Counted from the stretch's first letter, positions 39,237-48,341 are shown. The stretch is DNA of 64,000 bases from Oligoflexia bacterium (GCA_023701205.1 JAMPXJ010000020.1:1-64000); one strand, 5' to 3'. The notes: a model not told the origin generated them from the sequence alone. A program made the numbers and translations.

Positions 39237-40985
39237 ATGCCGAGGAATTTTCCGAAGAGGATTTTTTCGCGTTTCGTCCTGCTGCAGGCCATCCTCGTGC
39301 TCGCCGTGCTCGCGGCATCGGGGTTCGCGGCGCGGCGGTTTTTCGAGCGGCAGTTCGTGATCCAGGCGGAGGCGCAGCTGCGGGATACGCTGGTGGCGCT
39401 CTCGAACTTCCTTCCCGAAGGAGTGCCGGGCTGGTGCGGCCAGGCCGCCCGGGGCACCTCGGTCCGTTTCACGCTCATCGGCAGCGACGGCAGGGTGCTG
39501 TGCGATTCCCATCATGACGCCGAGACCATGGACAACCATCGGGATCGGCCCGAGGTCTCGGCGGCGGCGCGCGAGGGGTTCGGAAAGGCCCTTCGGTTCA
39601 GCCATACCTTGAACCAGGAGATGATCTACGGCGCCCTCGCGCTCGGCGGGCGCGAAGAGGTGCTGCGCGGAGCGATGCCGCTTTCGGTCCTTTCGTCGAC
39701 TTTGCGGGTGCTCGATGTCGCGCTGGCCTTGTCTCTGCTGGCCATCGCGGCGGCGCTCCTGGTTTTCGGCGCGTGGGCCGGAAGGGAACTCGTGGCTCCG
39801 ATGGGAGGCCTGCTCTCGAAGATGCAGGAAACCCTCGCTTCGGCGGGCGGCGGAGTCCCGCTGGCGGCGCCCAAGGGGCCTGCCGGCGAGTGGTCCCAGC
39901 TCGAGTCCTCGCTCGAAGCGATCCGTCGCGACCTCGAGGCGAAGGTCGAGGCCCTCGTCACCGAGCGCGAGCGGCAGGCTACCCTGATCGAGTCGATCTC
40001 CGACGCGATTCTCGCGATCGACCGCAAAGGTGTCCCGCTTTTTTCCAACAGCCGGATCGTCCCGCTTCTGCGCGGCTTCGAGCTCGGAAACGGAACGAAT
40101 CTCTGGGAATTTTTCCGCGAGCCGGAAATCCTCGCCGCCTTCCGTGCAGGCCTGAACGGGAAAACCGGAAGCGGTCCCGCTTTCGCCATGAGCCTCCCCG
40201 AGGGGACCCGCTATTTCTCCCTTGCTGTCGCGCCGTTACGGAAGAGCCATACGGGCATATACGGGGCGGTGGGCGTTTTTCACGACGTGACGGAGCTGAA
40301 GCTGGCGGAGCGGACGCGCATCGAGTTCGTGGCGAACGCCTCGCACGAGCTTCGGACCCCGCTGACGGCCATCAAGGGCTACGCCGACACTCTCGCGGAG
40401 GACCAGGAGGCCGGGCGCCCCGCGGATCGGGGCTTCGTCGACGCGATCCGCCGGAACGCCGATCGCCTGATGAGCCTCGTGGCCGACCTGCTCGATCTTT
40501 CCCTGCTCGAGTCGGGCCCGCTGCTCCAGAAAAGCGAGCTCGATACGAGAGAGGAGAGCCTGAAGGTCATCCAGCAGCTGCAGGCGGAGCTCGATCGCAA
40601 AGGTCAGCGCGTCGCGGTCGCGGCGGAGGCCCCTTCGGTCTTCGGGGACCCGCGGCGGTTGGAACAGGTTCTCGTCAATCTCCTGGACAACGCCCGCAAG
40701 TATTCGCCCGAAGGCTCGACGATCCGCGTGGCCTGGGAGCCCGGGCCCGGCGCGAGCGTCCAGCTCAAGGTCTCGGATTCGGGGCCGGGCATTCCGCCCG
40801 AGCATCAGGCCCGGGTTTTCGAGCGATTTTACCGCGTCGACGATGCGCGTTCGCGCAAGCTCGGGGGAACGGGTCTGGGGCTCGCCATCGTGAAGCACAT
40901 TCTGCTCGCGCACGAGGGCTCGGTCTGGGTCGAGAGCGTCACGGGCGGCGGCACGACCTTCGTCTGTGAGTTTCCCGGCCGCTGA
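39237..40985 (+). CDS. phoR: PhoR-like phosphate-response histidine kinase
   Basis: A 582-residue kinase: TM1 about 10-33, a periplasmic/extracytoplasmic sensor of about 125 residues, TM2 about 158-180, HAMP-like linker, PAS domain (about 245-355), HisKA with ASHELRTPLTAIKGYAD (H370) and HATPase_c (NLLDNARKYS, DSGPGIP, GGTGLGLAI). The order matches PhoR, though E. coli PhoR lacks a large periplasmic domain, whereas this one, like Bacillus PhoR, has one. Last gene of the Pho operon; no terminator hairpin is visible after it. Confidence 0.9.
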   Translation: MPRNFPKRIFSRFVLLQAILVLAVLAASGFAARRFFERQFVIQAEAQLRDTLVALSNFLPEGVPGWCGQAARGTSVRFTLIGSDGRVLCDSHHDAETMDNHRDRPEVSAAAREGFGKALRFSHTLNQEMIYGALALGGREEVLRGAMPLSVLSSTLRVLDVALALSLLAIAAALLVFGAWAGRELVAPMGGLLSKMQETLASAGGGVPLAAPKGPAGEWSQLESSLEAIRRDLEAKVEALVTERERQATLIESISDAILAIDRKGVPLFSNSRIVPLLRGFELGNGTNLWEFFREPEILAAFRAGLNGKTGSGPAFAMSLPEGTRYFSLAVAPLRKSHTGIYGAVGVFHDVTELKLAERTRIEFVANASHELRTPLTAIKGYADTLAEDQEAGRPADRGFVDAIRRNADRLMSLVADLLDLSLLESGPLLQKSELDTREESLKVIQQLQAELDRKGQRVAVAAEAPSVFGDPRRLEQVLVNLLDNARKYSPEGSTIRVAWEPGPGASVQLKVSDSGPGIPPEHQARVFERFYRVDDARSRKLGGTGLGLAIVKHILLAHEGSVWVESVTGGGTTFVCEFPGR

Positions 40986-41030
40986 AACTCTCCCCTTGCG
41001 CCCGAATTGCCGGTGGCATATCGGGAGTCC

Positions 41031-41441
41031 ATGACCTTCGACCCGAACCGCTTCGACCCGAGCAAGATGGATCCGCGGCTGCTGATGGAGCTTTCGCAGC
41101 TCGTTCGCGAGCTGCCGCCCGAGAAGCTCAATCGCATGCAGAGCCTGATGCACAACATGATGGCCGGCTATGACGTCCGTCGCGAGCTGCAGGAGTTCGA
41201 AAACAGCCTCCCCCCGGCGTTCCGCGAGAAGCTCACCGCTTTGCTGCTGAAGCAGGCGGGACAGGAGGCGGCGCACGCGTTTCAACCTGCGGGTCAACCG
41301 GCGGGCGAGCCGGCCACGCGAGAGCCGTCAGCTTCGGAAATGCCAGCCCGGGAAATGAATGTCCGCGAAGCGCGGCTCACGATCCTTCGAGCGGTCGCCG
41401 ACGGGAAGATGACGCCCGAAGAGGCCGAGCCCCTTCTCTGA
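41031..41441 (+). CDS. Small hypothetical protein with a C-terminal SHOCT-like motif
   Basis: A 136-residue acidic-helical protein. The first 75 residues are helical and methionine-rich (LNRMQSLMHNMMAGYDV); a Pro/Gly/Ala linker (residues about 82-106) follows and the end reads ILRAVADGKMTPEEAEPLL, a short motif seen at the end of many regulatory and oligomerising proteins. The first ATG (41007) would add eight residues; the ATG at 41031 is preferred after GGGAG. A hairpin that also covers the next gene's ribosome binding site begins three bases after its stop. Confidence 0.6.
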   Translation: MTFDPNRFDPSKMDPRLLMELSQLVRELPPEKLNRMQSLMHNMMAGYDVRRELQEFENSLPPAFREKLTALLLKQAGQEAAHAFQPAGQPAGEPATREPSASEMPAREMNVREARLTILRAVADGKMTPEEAEPLL

Positions 41442-41443
41442 CA

Positions 41444-41478
41444 CTCCTTTTGCAGCCCCGTTCGGGTAGCGAAAGGAG
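41444..41478 (+). promoter_or_regulatory. Hairpin sequestering the ribosome binding site of the next small gene
   Basis: CTCCTTTTGC (41444-41453) pairs with GCGAAAGGAG (41469-41478) over ten pairs including one G-U, and the loop contains a nested CCC-GTTC-GGG helix. The 3-prime arm is the Shine-Dalgarno of the ATG at 41485. No T run follows, so a plain terminator is unlikely. It looks like a translational control element, possibly temperature- or ribosome-dependent. Confidence 0.6.
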
Positions 41479-41484
41479 AAGCTC

Positions 41485-41727
41485 ATGAAAGCCAAAAGGT
41501 GGTGGTGGAGATTCAGGCGGCGAAGGAGCGCCGAGCCCGGGCTCATCAGCGGCAATCCCCCCACGGGCAGTCACGCCTGGTCGGCCTCCTGGGATCGCCC
41601 CATGAAGCTTGACGAGAAGTCGATAGACCCGCTGACCGTTGCCCGCATGACCGACCACAATGTCCGTGGAGAGGACGACGGCCGGGACAAGCGCCCCGAG
41701 CCGTCCGTAGTCCGCAAGAAGGCCTGA
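41485..41727 (+). CDS. Small basic hypothetical protein (80 aa)
   Basis: Starts KAKRWWWRFRRRRSAE: a strongly basic, tryptophan-rich N-terminus that could bind nucleic acid or membranes, followed by a polar, acidic-then-basic tail. AAAGGAG sits six bases before the ATG but is buried in a hairpin. No family recognised. It precedes the CheY/CheX/FIST operon by 86 bases that are AT-rich around 41738-41757 (a TAAAAT may be a -10), so it may be separate. Confidence 0.55.
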   Translation: MKAKRWWWRFRRRRSAEPGLISGNPPTGSHAWSASWDRPMKLDEKSIDPLTVARMTDHNVRGEDDGRDKRPEPSVVRKKA

Positions 41728-41813
41728 AATAACAGGAGAATTTTTCATTTAAAATAACCCCCGGAAATCCGATGAGTAGGGTGTCGGCAACACTCTGCCT
41801 TCAGGGGGATCGG

Positions 41814-42224
41814 ATGACGGATAGCGGGCGGGTTCTGGTCGTGGACGATTTCGAGATGGTCCGGGTGACCTTGCGGGAATGTCTCAAGCAGCTGGGCTTC
41901 AGCTCGGTCGAAGAGGCCCAGGACGGGGAGATCGCCTGGAAGATGATTCTGTCGGCGGCCGACGATTCCCAGCCTTATGCGATGGTTTTCGCGGACCTCA
42001 ACATGCCCAACAAGAACGGCCTCGAGCTGCTCGTCGCCTGCCGGCAGGATCCGCGGTTCGCGTCCCTGCCGTTCGTGATGGTCAGCGCGGAATCCGAGCG
42101 GCAATACGTGATCCAGTGCCTCCAGAGAGGCGCGAACGATTACGTCATCAAGCCGTTTTCCACCCAGACTCTCCAGCGTAAGATAGAGAAGGTCACGGCG
42201 CGCCTCCGGCGCGTCGCGGCCTGA
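41814..42224 (+). CDS. CheY-like single-domain response regulator
   Basis: A 136-residue receiver-only protein with acid pocket D11-D12, phosphoacceptor D61 (VFADLNMPNKNG), the switch residue in MVSAESE and the lysine of YVIKPFS. GGGGGA lies before the ATG at 41814. It is the first gene of a tightly packed four-gene set (receiver, CheX, FIST protein, CheA-like kinase). The kinase at the end of the set is the probable phosphodonor and CheX the phosphatase. Confidence 0.9.
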   Translation: MTDSGRVLVVDDFEMVRVTLRECLKQLGFSSVEEAQDGEIAWKMILSAADDSQPYAMVFADLNMPNKNGLELLVACRQDPRFASLPFVMVSAESERQYVIQCLQRGANDYVIKPFSTQTLQRKIEKVTARLRRVAA

Positions 42225-42240
42225 GAGGGAGCATCCACGC

Positions 42241-42732
42241 ATGTCTCAGCCGCCAACGCTGGTCCTGAACGACGCCCTGGTGAAGACCGTCATCAAGTGC
42301 GTCCAGACGTCGTTTTTCACGCTTTTCGGCGTGCAGGCGAACGCCGGCACGCCTTCGAATCGAGGCGATTACGCCTCCAAAGCGGACATCTCGGGGATCA
42401 TGGGCATGGTGCAGGCCCAGATCGAGGGAAACCTGGTGGTCTCCTTCCAGAAGGCCGCCATTTTCACCCTGCTCGAGAAGACCTACGGCAAGAAGTTCAC
42501 CGAGCTCAACGAATCCGTCCGCCAGGGCGTGGGCGAGCTGACCAACATCGTCTACTCGCGCGTGAAGAAGGAGCTCAACGACAAGGGGCATCAGTTCGTG
42601 ATGTCCATTCCCACGGTGATCATCGGTAGCGGGCACGCGGTCTACAGCCTTCATGAGGGCCCGACGCTCGTGGTCCCCTTCTCGATCGAGCAGGGGGAAT
42701 TCTACGTGGAGATCGCTCTCCAGAACAAATGA
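42241..42732 (+). CDS. cheX: CheX-like CheY-P phosphatase
   Basis: A 163-residue CheX-fold protein. The catalytic motif is GELTNIVYSRVKKEL with E99 and N102 in ExxN spacing, as in CheX/CheC/FliY. It removes phosphate from CheY-like receivers. GAGGGAG precedes the ATG. It sits between the receiver gene (16 bases away) and the FIST gene (6 bases away). Confidence 0.88.
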   Translation: MSQPPTLVLNDALVKTVIKCVQTSFFTLFGVQANAGTPSNRGDYASKADISGIMGMVQAQIEGNLVVSFQKAAIFTLLEKTYGKKFTELNESVRQGVGELTNIVYSRVKKELNDKGHQFVMSIPTVIIGSGHAVYSLHEGPTLVVPFSIEQGEFYVEIALQNK

Positions 42733-42738
42733 GCCAAC

Positions 42739-43902
42739 GTGATCACGCGCCAGCTGCTCATCGGAACCGGGCTTCGAACCGCTGACGAGGACGAGAAAGA
42801 GCTGAGCTTGCTTGCGGAGCTTGCGCCCCAGCTCGTCTTCGTCTTCGGCGCGGCCGGCGCGTTCGCGGATGGCCGCCTCGCCGCGGCGCTCGAACGCCAG
42901 CTGCCCAAGAGCGGCATCGTGATCGGCTGCTCCGGGGCGGGCCATGTCGCTCAGGACGCTCTGCAGACCGGGGGCGCGGCGCTGACCGCGGTGCGCTTCG
43001 AGCGCGACGTGCGACTGCGGACCTCCCGGGTGGGTCTGGGCTCGGGCGATCAGGCCGCCTTGTCCGCGGGGCGCAATCTCGTGACGCCGCTCCGGGGAGA
43101 GGGCCTCAAGGGCGTCCTGATCTTCTGCAAGGGTACCGGCATCAACGGCTCCGCGCTGCTGACGGGCGTGCGGGAAGGAGTGGGCGAAGGCGTCCTGATC
43201 GCGGGCGCGCTCGCCGGCGACGATTTCTCCTTCTCCAGGACGTACACGATCTGCGCGGGGGCCATCTCCGATAACCAGGCGGTGGCGGTGGGATTCTACG
43301 GGGAGTCGGTCGTGCTGGGCTACGGCGCGACCGAGGCGGGAGAGCCTTTCGGCGTCGTACGCAAGGTGACCCGCGCCGCGGGCAACGTGCTTTTCGAGCT
43401 CGATGGGCGCCCGGCGGTCGATGTTTATCGCGAGTTCCTGGGAGACTGCGCCGGACAGCTTCCGGCCGCGGGGCTGGCGTTGCCGCTTTCGGTGGTGAAG
43501 GATCCCCAGGGCGAGATCGGCACGATCCGGGCGATCACCGGAATGGACGCCGCGAACGGGAGCATCCTGCTCGCGGGCGAGCTCGCGGCCGAAAGCCTCG
43601 TGCGCTTCATGCGGACGAACCTGGAGGACATCGCGCTCAGTACGCGAATGGCGAGCTTCGCCGCGCTCGAGGAACGCGGGGAGAGCGACACGGGAGGCCT
43701 GGCGCTGCTCCTGGGTTCCGCGGGGCGGCGCTACGTGCTCGATGACGAAATTCAGGAGGAGATCGAGACCGCGCGCGACGCGCTCGGGCCGGATCTCATG
43801 ATCACGGGTTTTTACGGGTACGGCGAGCTTTCGCGCGCGCGGCTGCAGAACCAGACCCTGAGCATCCTTTACCTGAACGAGCGTCTGGGGGCGGGGGCAT
43901 GA
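42739..43902 (+). CDS. FIST domain sensor protein
   Basis: A 387-residue soluble protein with the FIST_N region (VFGAAGAFADGR, GCSGAGHV, GVLIAGALAGDDFSF, GFYGESVVLGYGA) and the FIST_C region (about 220-385, ITGFYGYGELS near the end). FIST proteins are small-molecule sensors, some (NosP) binding nitric oxide through haem and acting on a neighbouring kinase; amino acids are another proposed ligand. GTG start. Its stop overlaps the kinase ATG (ATGA), arguing for a direct complex. Confidence 0.88.
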   Translation: MITRQLLIGTGLRTADEDEKELSLLAELAPQLVFVFGAAGAFADGRLAAALERQLPKSGIVIGCSGAGHVAQDALQTGGAALTAVRFERDVRLRTSRVGLGSGDQAALSAGRNLVTPLRGEGLKGVLIFCKGTGINGSALLTGVREGVGEGVLIAGALAGDDFSFSRTYTICAGAISDNQAVAVGFYGESVVLGYGATEAGEPFGVVRKVTRAAGNVLFELDGRPAVDVYREFLGDCAGQLPAAGLALPLSVVKDPQGEIGTIRAITGMDAANGSILLAGELAAESLVRFMRTNLEDIALSTRMASFAALEERGESDTGGLALLLGSAGRRYVLDDEIQEEIETARDALGPDLMITGFYGYGELSRARLQNQTLSILYLNERLGAGA

Positions 43903-45629
43903 CCGAGAAGCGGCTGATCCGCCAGCTCAAGCGCGCGCTCGGAACCGAGGATCCCAACGGCGAACTGGCCGCGCTCCGCGCCTGGCTCGAAAAGAGCGGG
44001 GCACAGGAGTCGCCCACTCCGGAGCAGCTGGCGCGCTGGCGCGAGCTGGTCGGGCGCCTGCCGGGCCTGCTCGATGTCGTGGATCGCGCGTATGCGCACG
44101 CGAGCCGGATGACGGTCATCGCGGATCGCGCCGTAAAAGCCTCCACCCGGGAATTCACCGAGTCGACGCGGAACCTGATGCTTTCGAACCACCTGATCAA
44201 GGCGATGCTCAACAGCCTGGGTCAGGCGTTCTTCGTGTTCGATCGGAGCGGGCTTTGCCAGCCGCTTTACTCGAAAGCCTGCGAGGAGCTCATCGAGACC
44301 GTGCCCGCGGGCCGGCCCATCGCGGACGTCCTGCGGCTGCCGCATCACGAGCGCGCGCACTTCGACGGCTGGGTGGGCCTGCTCTTCGACGGCGCCATGG
44401 ATTTCGATGACCTCGCCGAGATCGGACCGCGCACCTTCCCCCATTCCAAGGGACGGTACGTCTGGCTGGATTACCGTCCGACGTACACCTCCGAGGGCGT
44501 GCTTCAGTCGGTCGTGGTGATCGCGACGGACAAGACCTCCGAGCGCGAGGCGGAGCGCCTGCTGCAGGAAAAGCAGGAGTTCGCGGAGATGATCCTCAAG
44601 ATCAGCACGGACCGCAACCAGTTCTATCACTTCGTGCGCGAGGTGCGCCGGACCGTGGGGCTGCTGCGCGGTTTCGCGGAGCTCGGCGACAAGGTCGAAG
44701 GCGCGAGGGAGCTGCGGAGGCTCCTGCATTCGCTCAAGGGGCTGGCCGCGGCGTTTTACCTGCGCAAGCTGAAGGAGATCCTGCATTCCTTCGAGTCCGA
44801 GGTCGCCGCGATGGTCGGGGATCCTCGCCCGGACCGGTTCGCCGGCTTCGGCGGCGAGCTCGAGAGGCTGCTCGACGAGGAGCTATTCCGCCACCGCAAG
44901 CTGCTCGGGCCCGGGTTCGAGAAGCAGGGAATGGTGCGGGAGGTGCCTTATCGCGCGCTCGCTGGCTTCGCCCGGGAGCTTTCAGCCGCGCCACAAGGCG
45001 CGCCGCTGCGCCGGAAGTTCCTCGAGGAGCTCGTCGCCGTGCCCCTGAGCGAGGCGCTGGCGCAGTTCAACGGCGTCCTCCAGCAGTCGGCCGTGTGCCT
45101 CAACAAGAGCGTCGCGCCGATCCGCTTCGAGGGCGAGGACCCACGGATCCTGGCTCCGGTCTATGAGGATTTCATCTCCTCGCTGATTCATCTCTTCCGA
45201 AACGCGGTGGCTCACGGGATCGAGGATCCCGCCGAGCGCAAGGCCGCAAGCAAGCCCGCCGCGGGAATCATCGTGGTCACCGGCTCGCGGGAGATGCGCG
45301 GCGGCCAGGAGTGGCTGCGCATCGAGATCTCCGATGACGGGCGCGGGCTGGACCCCGCGAAGATCCGGCAGAAGCTCAAGGAGCGGGGCGCCCCGCCGGA
45401 GGTCCTGGCGGAGTCCGATGCCGAGATCATCCGGCACGTCTTCGATGCCGGCTTTTCCACGAGCGATCAGGTCTCCGAGTTATCCGGGCGCGGCGTGGGG
45501 CTGAACGTCATCCAGGAGGCGGTGACCCGGCTGCGGGGGTCGCTGGAGCTGCGTGCGACGCCGGGGAAGGGGAGCTGCTTCAGCTTCCTGCTGCCGCATC
45601 TTTGGGAGCTCCCCGAGTCGCTGCCTTAG
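43899..45629 (+). CDS. PAS-Hpt-CheA-type histidine kinase
   Basis: A 576-residue soluble kinase: a helical N-terminal region, a PAS-like domain (about 100-215, FFVFDRSGLCQPLYSKACEELI), an Hpt-like domain with LLHSLKGLAAAF (H277 as phosphoacceptor), then a CheA-type catalytic domain (RNAVAHGIED, DDGRGLD, GRGVGLNVI). There is no membrane segment and no P5/CheW-binding domain, so it should be regulated by the FIST protein rather than chemoreceptor arrays. ATGA coupling to the FIST gene. The stop shares bases with the convergent fusion gene. Confidence 0.85.
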   Translation: MTEKRLIRQLKRALGTEDPNGELAALRAWLEKSGAQESPTPEQLARWRELVGRLPGLLDVVDRAYAHASRMTVIADRAVKASTREFTESTRNLMLSNHLIKAMLNSLGQAFFVFDRSGLCQPLYSKACEELIETVPAGRPIADVLRLPHHERAHFDGWVGLLFDGAMDFDDLAEIGPRTFPHSKGRYVWLDYRPTYTSEGVLQSVVVIATDKTSEREAERLLQEKQEFAEMILKISTDRNQFYHFVREVRRTVGLLRGFAELGDKVEGARELRRLLHSLKGLAAAFYLRKLKEILHSFESEVAAMVGDPRPDRFAGFGGELERLLDEELFRHRKLLGPGFEKQGMVREVPYRALAGFARELSAAPQGAPLRRKFLEELVAVPLSEALAQFNGVLQQSAVCLNKSVAPIRFEGEDPRILAPVYEDFISSLIHLFRNAVAHGIEDPAERKAASKPAAGIIVVTGSREMRGGQEWLRIEISDDGRGLDPAKIRQKLKERGAPPEVLAESDAEIIRHVFDAGFSTSDQVSELSGRGVGLNVIQEAVTRLRGSLELRATPGKGSCFSFLLPHLWELPESLP

Positions 45630-46942
45630 GCGGCCTTCGCGAGCCGCTCCTTCGCCAGCTCGAAGTGCCGGGTGAACCAGCGGATCGCGTGTTCGGAAAC
45701 CTGTTCGAGCGCGCCGGGCTCCTCGAACAGGTGCGTGGCGCGCGGGACGATCACGAGATCGGCATGAGGCAGCTGCCTGAGCGCGGCCTGATTCAGCTCG
45801 ATGACCGGGGAGTCGTTTCCGCCCACGATCAGCAGCACCGGAGCGCGTATCTCCTTCGCGCGCGAGAGCGAGAGATCGGGCCGGCCGCCGCGGCCCACGA
45901 TCGCCGCTACGCCGGGCGAGTCCGCCGCGGCCCAGAGCGCCGCCGCGACACCGGTGCTGGCGCCGAAGTAACCGAGCGGCAGGGACGCGAAATTGTGGTT
46001 TCTACGGATGAAATCCGAAGCCGCGATCAGCCTGCCCGCGAGCAAGGGAATGTCGAAGACCTTGCGGCGATCGTCGCTCTCGTCCTCCGTCAGGAGATCG
46101 AAAAGCAGGGTCGCAAGCCCGGCCCGATTGAGTGCCGCGGCGACCTTGCGGTTCCTGGGCGAAAGGCGGCTGCTTCCGCTTCCGTGCGCGAACACGACCA
46201 CGCCCCGGGTCGGAAGGCCGCCGGCAGGGGGAAGCGACAGCAGTCCCCGCAGGAGGAGCCGGTCCGGTCCCGCCGCGATTTCCACCTCCGTCTCCACGCC
46301 GCGGTTGCGCGCGTGTTCCAGGAGCCTGAGCACCTGCTCGTCGGTGACTTGCGTGAAATCCTCATACCATTGCCCGACCGCATAAAACTCCTCGGGCATG
46401 CTCAAGCAGACGAGATCGTCCACGGAGTTGTCCTCGACCAGGCTTTCGGCCGACTGCTTCGATGCGACGGGAACCGCGAGAAGCACTCGCGTCGCGCCAC
46501 GGCCCCGCATGAGGTGCGCGGCCGCCCGGGCGCTCACTCCGGTGGCGAGGCCGTCGTCCACCAGGATCGCCGTCCTGCCGGCCAAGGGCAGCGCGGCCTG
46601 GCCCTTGCGATACGCCTGTACCCTGCGTTTCACTTCCTTCGCTTCGCGCACGAGGAGCTTCTCCAGCATCTCGGCGTCGATGTCGGAGCCCTGGACCGCC
46701 CGCGGATCGATCCAGTAAAAATCGTCCTCGGTCACCGCGCCGATGCCATATTCCGGTTGGAGCGGATGCCCGATCTTCCGGACCACGACCAGGTCGAGCG
46801 GAGCGTTGAGCTCGAGCGCCACCTCGTAGGCGACCGGGATTCCGCCGCGAGGGAGGCCGAGGACGACCGGGTTTTCCAGATGCAACGCGCGAAGGCGCTC
46901 GGCGAGCCGCTTGCCCGCCTCATGACGGTCGGAAAAAACCAT
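45626..46942 (-). CDS. Phosphoribosyltransferase-dienelactone hydrolase fusion
   Basis: A 438-residue two-domain protein. Residues about 1-215 are a type I phosphoribosyltransferase with the PRPP loop AILVDDGLATG; the rest is an alpha/beta-hydrolase of the dienelactone hydrolase type with nucleophile GASTG and a late HLFEEPG histidine. This fusion is seen in many bacteria, but the substrate is unknown. No strong Shine-Dalgarno precedes the ATG. It ends against the kinase gene with shared stop bases. Confidence 0.88.
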   Translation of the reverse strand: MVFSDRHEAGKRLAERLRALHLENPVVLGLPRGGIPVAYEVALELNAPLDLVVVRKIGHPLQPEYGIGAVTEDDFYWIDPRAVQGSDIDAEMLEKLLVREAKEVKRRVQAYRKGQAALPLAGRTAILVDDGLATGVSARAAAHLMRGRGATRVLLAVPVASKQSAESLVEDNSVDDLVCLSMPEEFYAVGQWYEDFTQVTDEQVLRLLEHARNRGVETEVEIAAGPDRLLLRGLLSLPPAGGLPTRGVVVFAHGSGSSRLSPRNRKVAAALNRAGLATLLFDLLTEDESDDRRKVFDIPLLAGRLIAASDFIRRNHNFASLPLGYFGASTGVAAALWAAADSPGVAAIVGRGGRPDLSLSRAKEIRAPVLLIVGGNDSPVIELNQAALRQLPHADLVIVPRATHLFEEPGALEQVSEHAIRWFTRHFELAKERLAKAA

Positions 46943-46978
46943 GAGGAGCGAGCTTGCAAACTCCGTGAAAGTAAGGGG

Positions 46979-48292
46979 TCAGCGCCTGCCGCCCGCGGCC
47001 AAGGCGGCGACCAGCTCGGACAGCTCCCAGCCGGACGCGGCGAAATAGAGCGTCTGCGCAAGGACATAGCCGTACTTGGCCTGCGCGAACGCCAGCTCGG
47101 CCTCGGTGAAGTTCTTCTGCGATTCGAATAGCTGCACGTAGGTCGACGTCCCGAGTCGGTGGGTGCTGGTGGCTTCCTTCAAGGCCTCTCGCGCCAGATT
47201 GAGCGCGGTGCGGTTTGTCTCGAAGATCGTCTGCGCGAGTCGGACCTCTTTTTCGGCGCGGATCTGGTCCAGCGAGAATTTCTCGCGGATGCGCGCCTCG
47301 TCCACCTCGAGCTGCGTGGCCTGCGAGGAGAGCACCCGGCGCTCATGGATCGAGGAAAGACCGCTGAAGAGGGGGATCGTGACCTTGAGGCCCACGGCCC
47401 AGGACGTGGAGAAATCATCAAGCAAGTCGGCCTTCACGAAGGAGCTGCGGCCCCAGTTCGCCTCGATCCCGACTCCGGGAAGGTGCTTGGCCAGCACGCC
47501 CGTGGTCGTCTCGTCGAGCTTCCGCCGCAAGAGCCGCGCGCGCGCGAGTTCCGCGATGCGAGAGGCCTTCGAGGAGGACTGCGCCGCGAGCTTGGTCCAG
47601 TCGATGGGATCGAGCGTGCCTGAGACGCCGAGCTCCTTGGCCTGACTCTCGTCCATGAGATAAGCCAGCTCGGCCGTGCGGAGCTGCAGATCGCTTTCGG
47701 CGCGCGAGATCTTGGGCAGCAACAGCGCGAGCTGCGTTTTGATCTGCAGCACCTCGAGGACGCGGCTCGTGCCTTCGCGGTACCGGCGTTGCGCGGTGCC
47801 GAGATACTGTTCGAGCCGCTCCTTTTCGCGAAGGAGCCGCTCGATGATCTCCTTCTGGTAGATCGTGGCGTAAAAGGCCTGGAGCGCCTGGACCGTGGCG
47901 TCGCGTTCGGCGATCCGGAGATCCTGGTCGCGGATCTCGCGCTCAGTGCCCAGCGCAGCCATTGCGGCTCCAAGCGCGCCGCCGGTATAGACCGGCTGCG
48001 TGAGGAAGAGGCGAGCGTCATACTGGTTGTATCCTTCGCCGCCGAAAAGGACGTTCGCGTTGTTTGAAGCGTCCTTGCGATAAAGGAAACTCAGCCCGCT
48101 GGTCAGCGTCGGCAGCACCGAGGCGAATGCCTGGGATCGGGCCGAATCCGTCTCCGCGAGCCGCTCTTTCGCGAGGCGCACGGCAGGCGAGTGCGCCAAG
48201 GTTTTCTGTACTGCAGTATCGACCGTGTAGTCGGTCGCCATTGAAGGCTGAACGAGGGTCAAAGCCGAAGCGATCACCAGAAGGGAGTGCAT
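46979..48292 (-). CDS. TolC-family outer-membrane efflux protein
   Basis: A 437-residue TolC/OMF protein with a signal peptide and two homologous halves of coiled-coil helices and strands (the pattern of four-strand, four-helix trimers). Typical sections include SARSQAFASVLPTL and FSGLSSIHERR. It would form the outer-membrane duct of an efflux or type I secretion system. No inner-membrane pump or adaptor lies beside it, so the partner is elsewhere. Confidence 0.88.
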   Translation of the reverse strand: MHSLLVIASALTLVQPSMATDYTVDTAVQKTLAHSPAVRLAKERLAETDSARSQAFASVLPTLTSGLSFLYRKDASNNANVLFGGEGYNQYDARLFLTQPVYTGGALGAAMAALGTEREIRDQDLRIAERDATVQALQAFYATIYQKEIIERLLREKERLEQYLGTAQRRYREGTSRVLEVLQIKTQLALLLPKISRAESDLQLRTAELAYLMDESQAKELGVSGTLDPIDWTKLAAQSSSKASRIAELARARLLRRKLDETTTGVLAKHLPGVGIEANWGRSSFVKADLLDDFSTSWAVGLKVTIPLFSGLSSIHERRVLSSQATQLEVDEARIREKFSLDQIRAEKEVRLAQTIFETNRTALNLAREALKEATSTHRLGTSTYVQLFESQKNFTEAELAFAQAKYGYVLAQTLYFAASGWELSELVAALAAGGRR

Positions 48293-48341
48293 CCCGTTTT
48301 CTTACTCTTAAGCTATTAAAAAGTTGACTAAAAAACACAGA

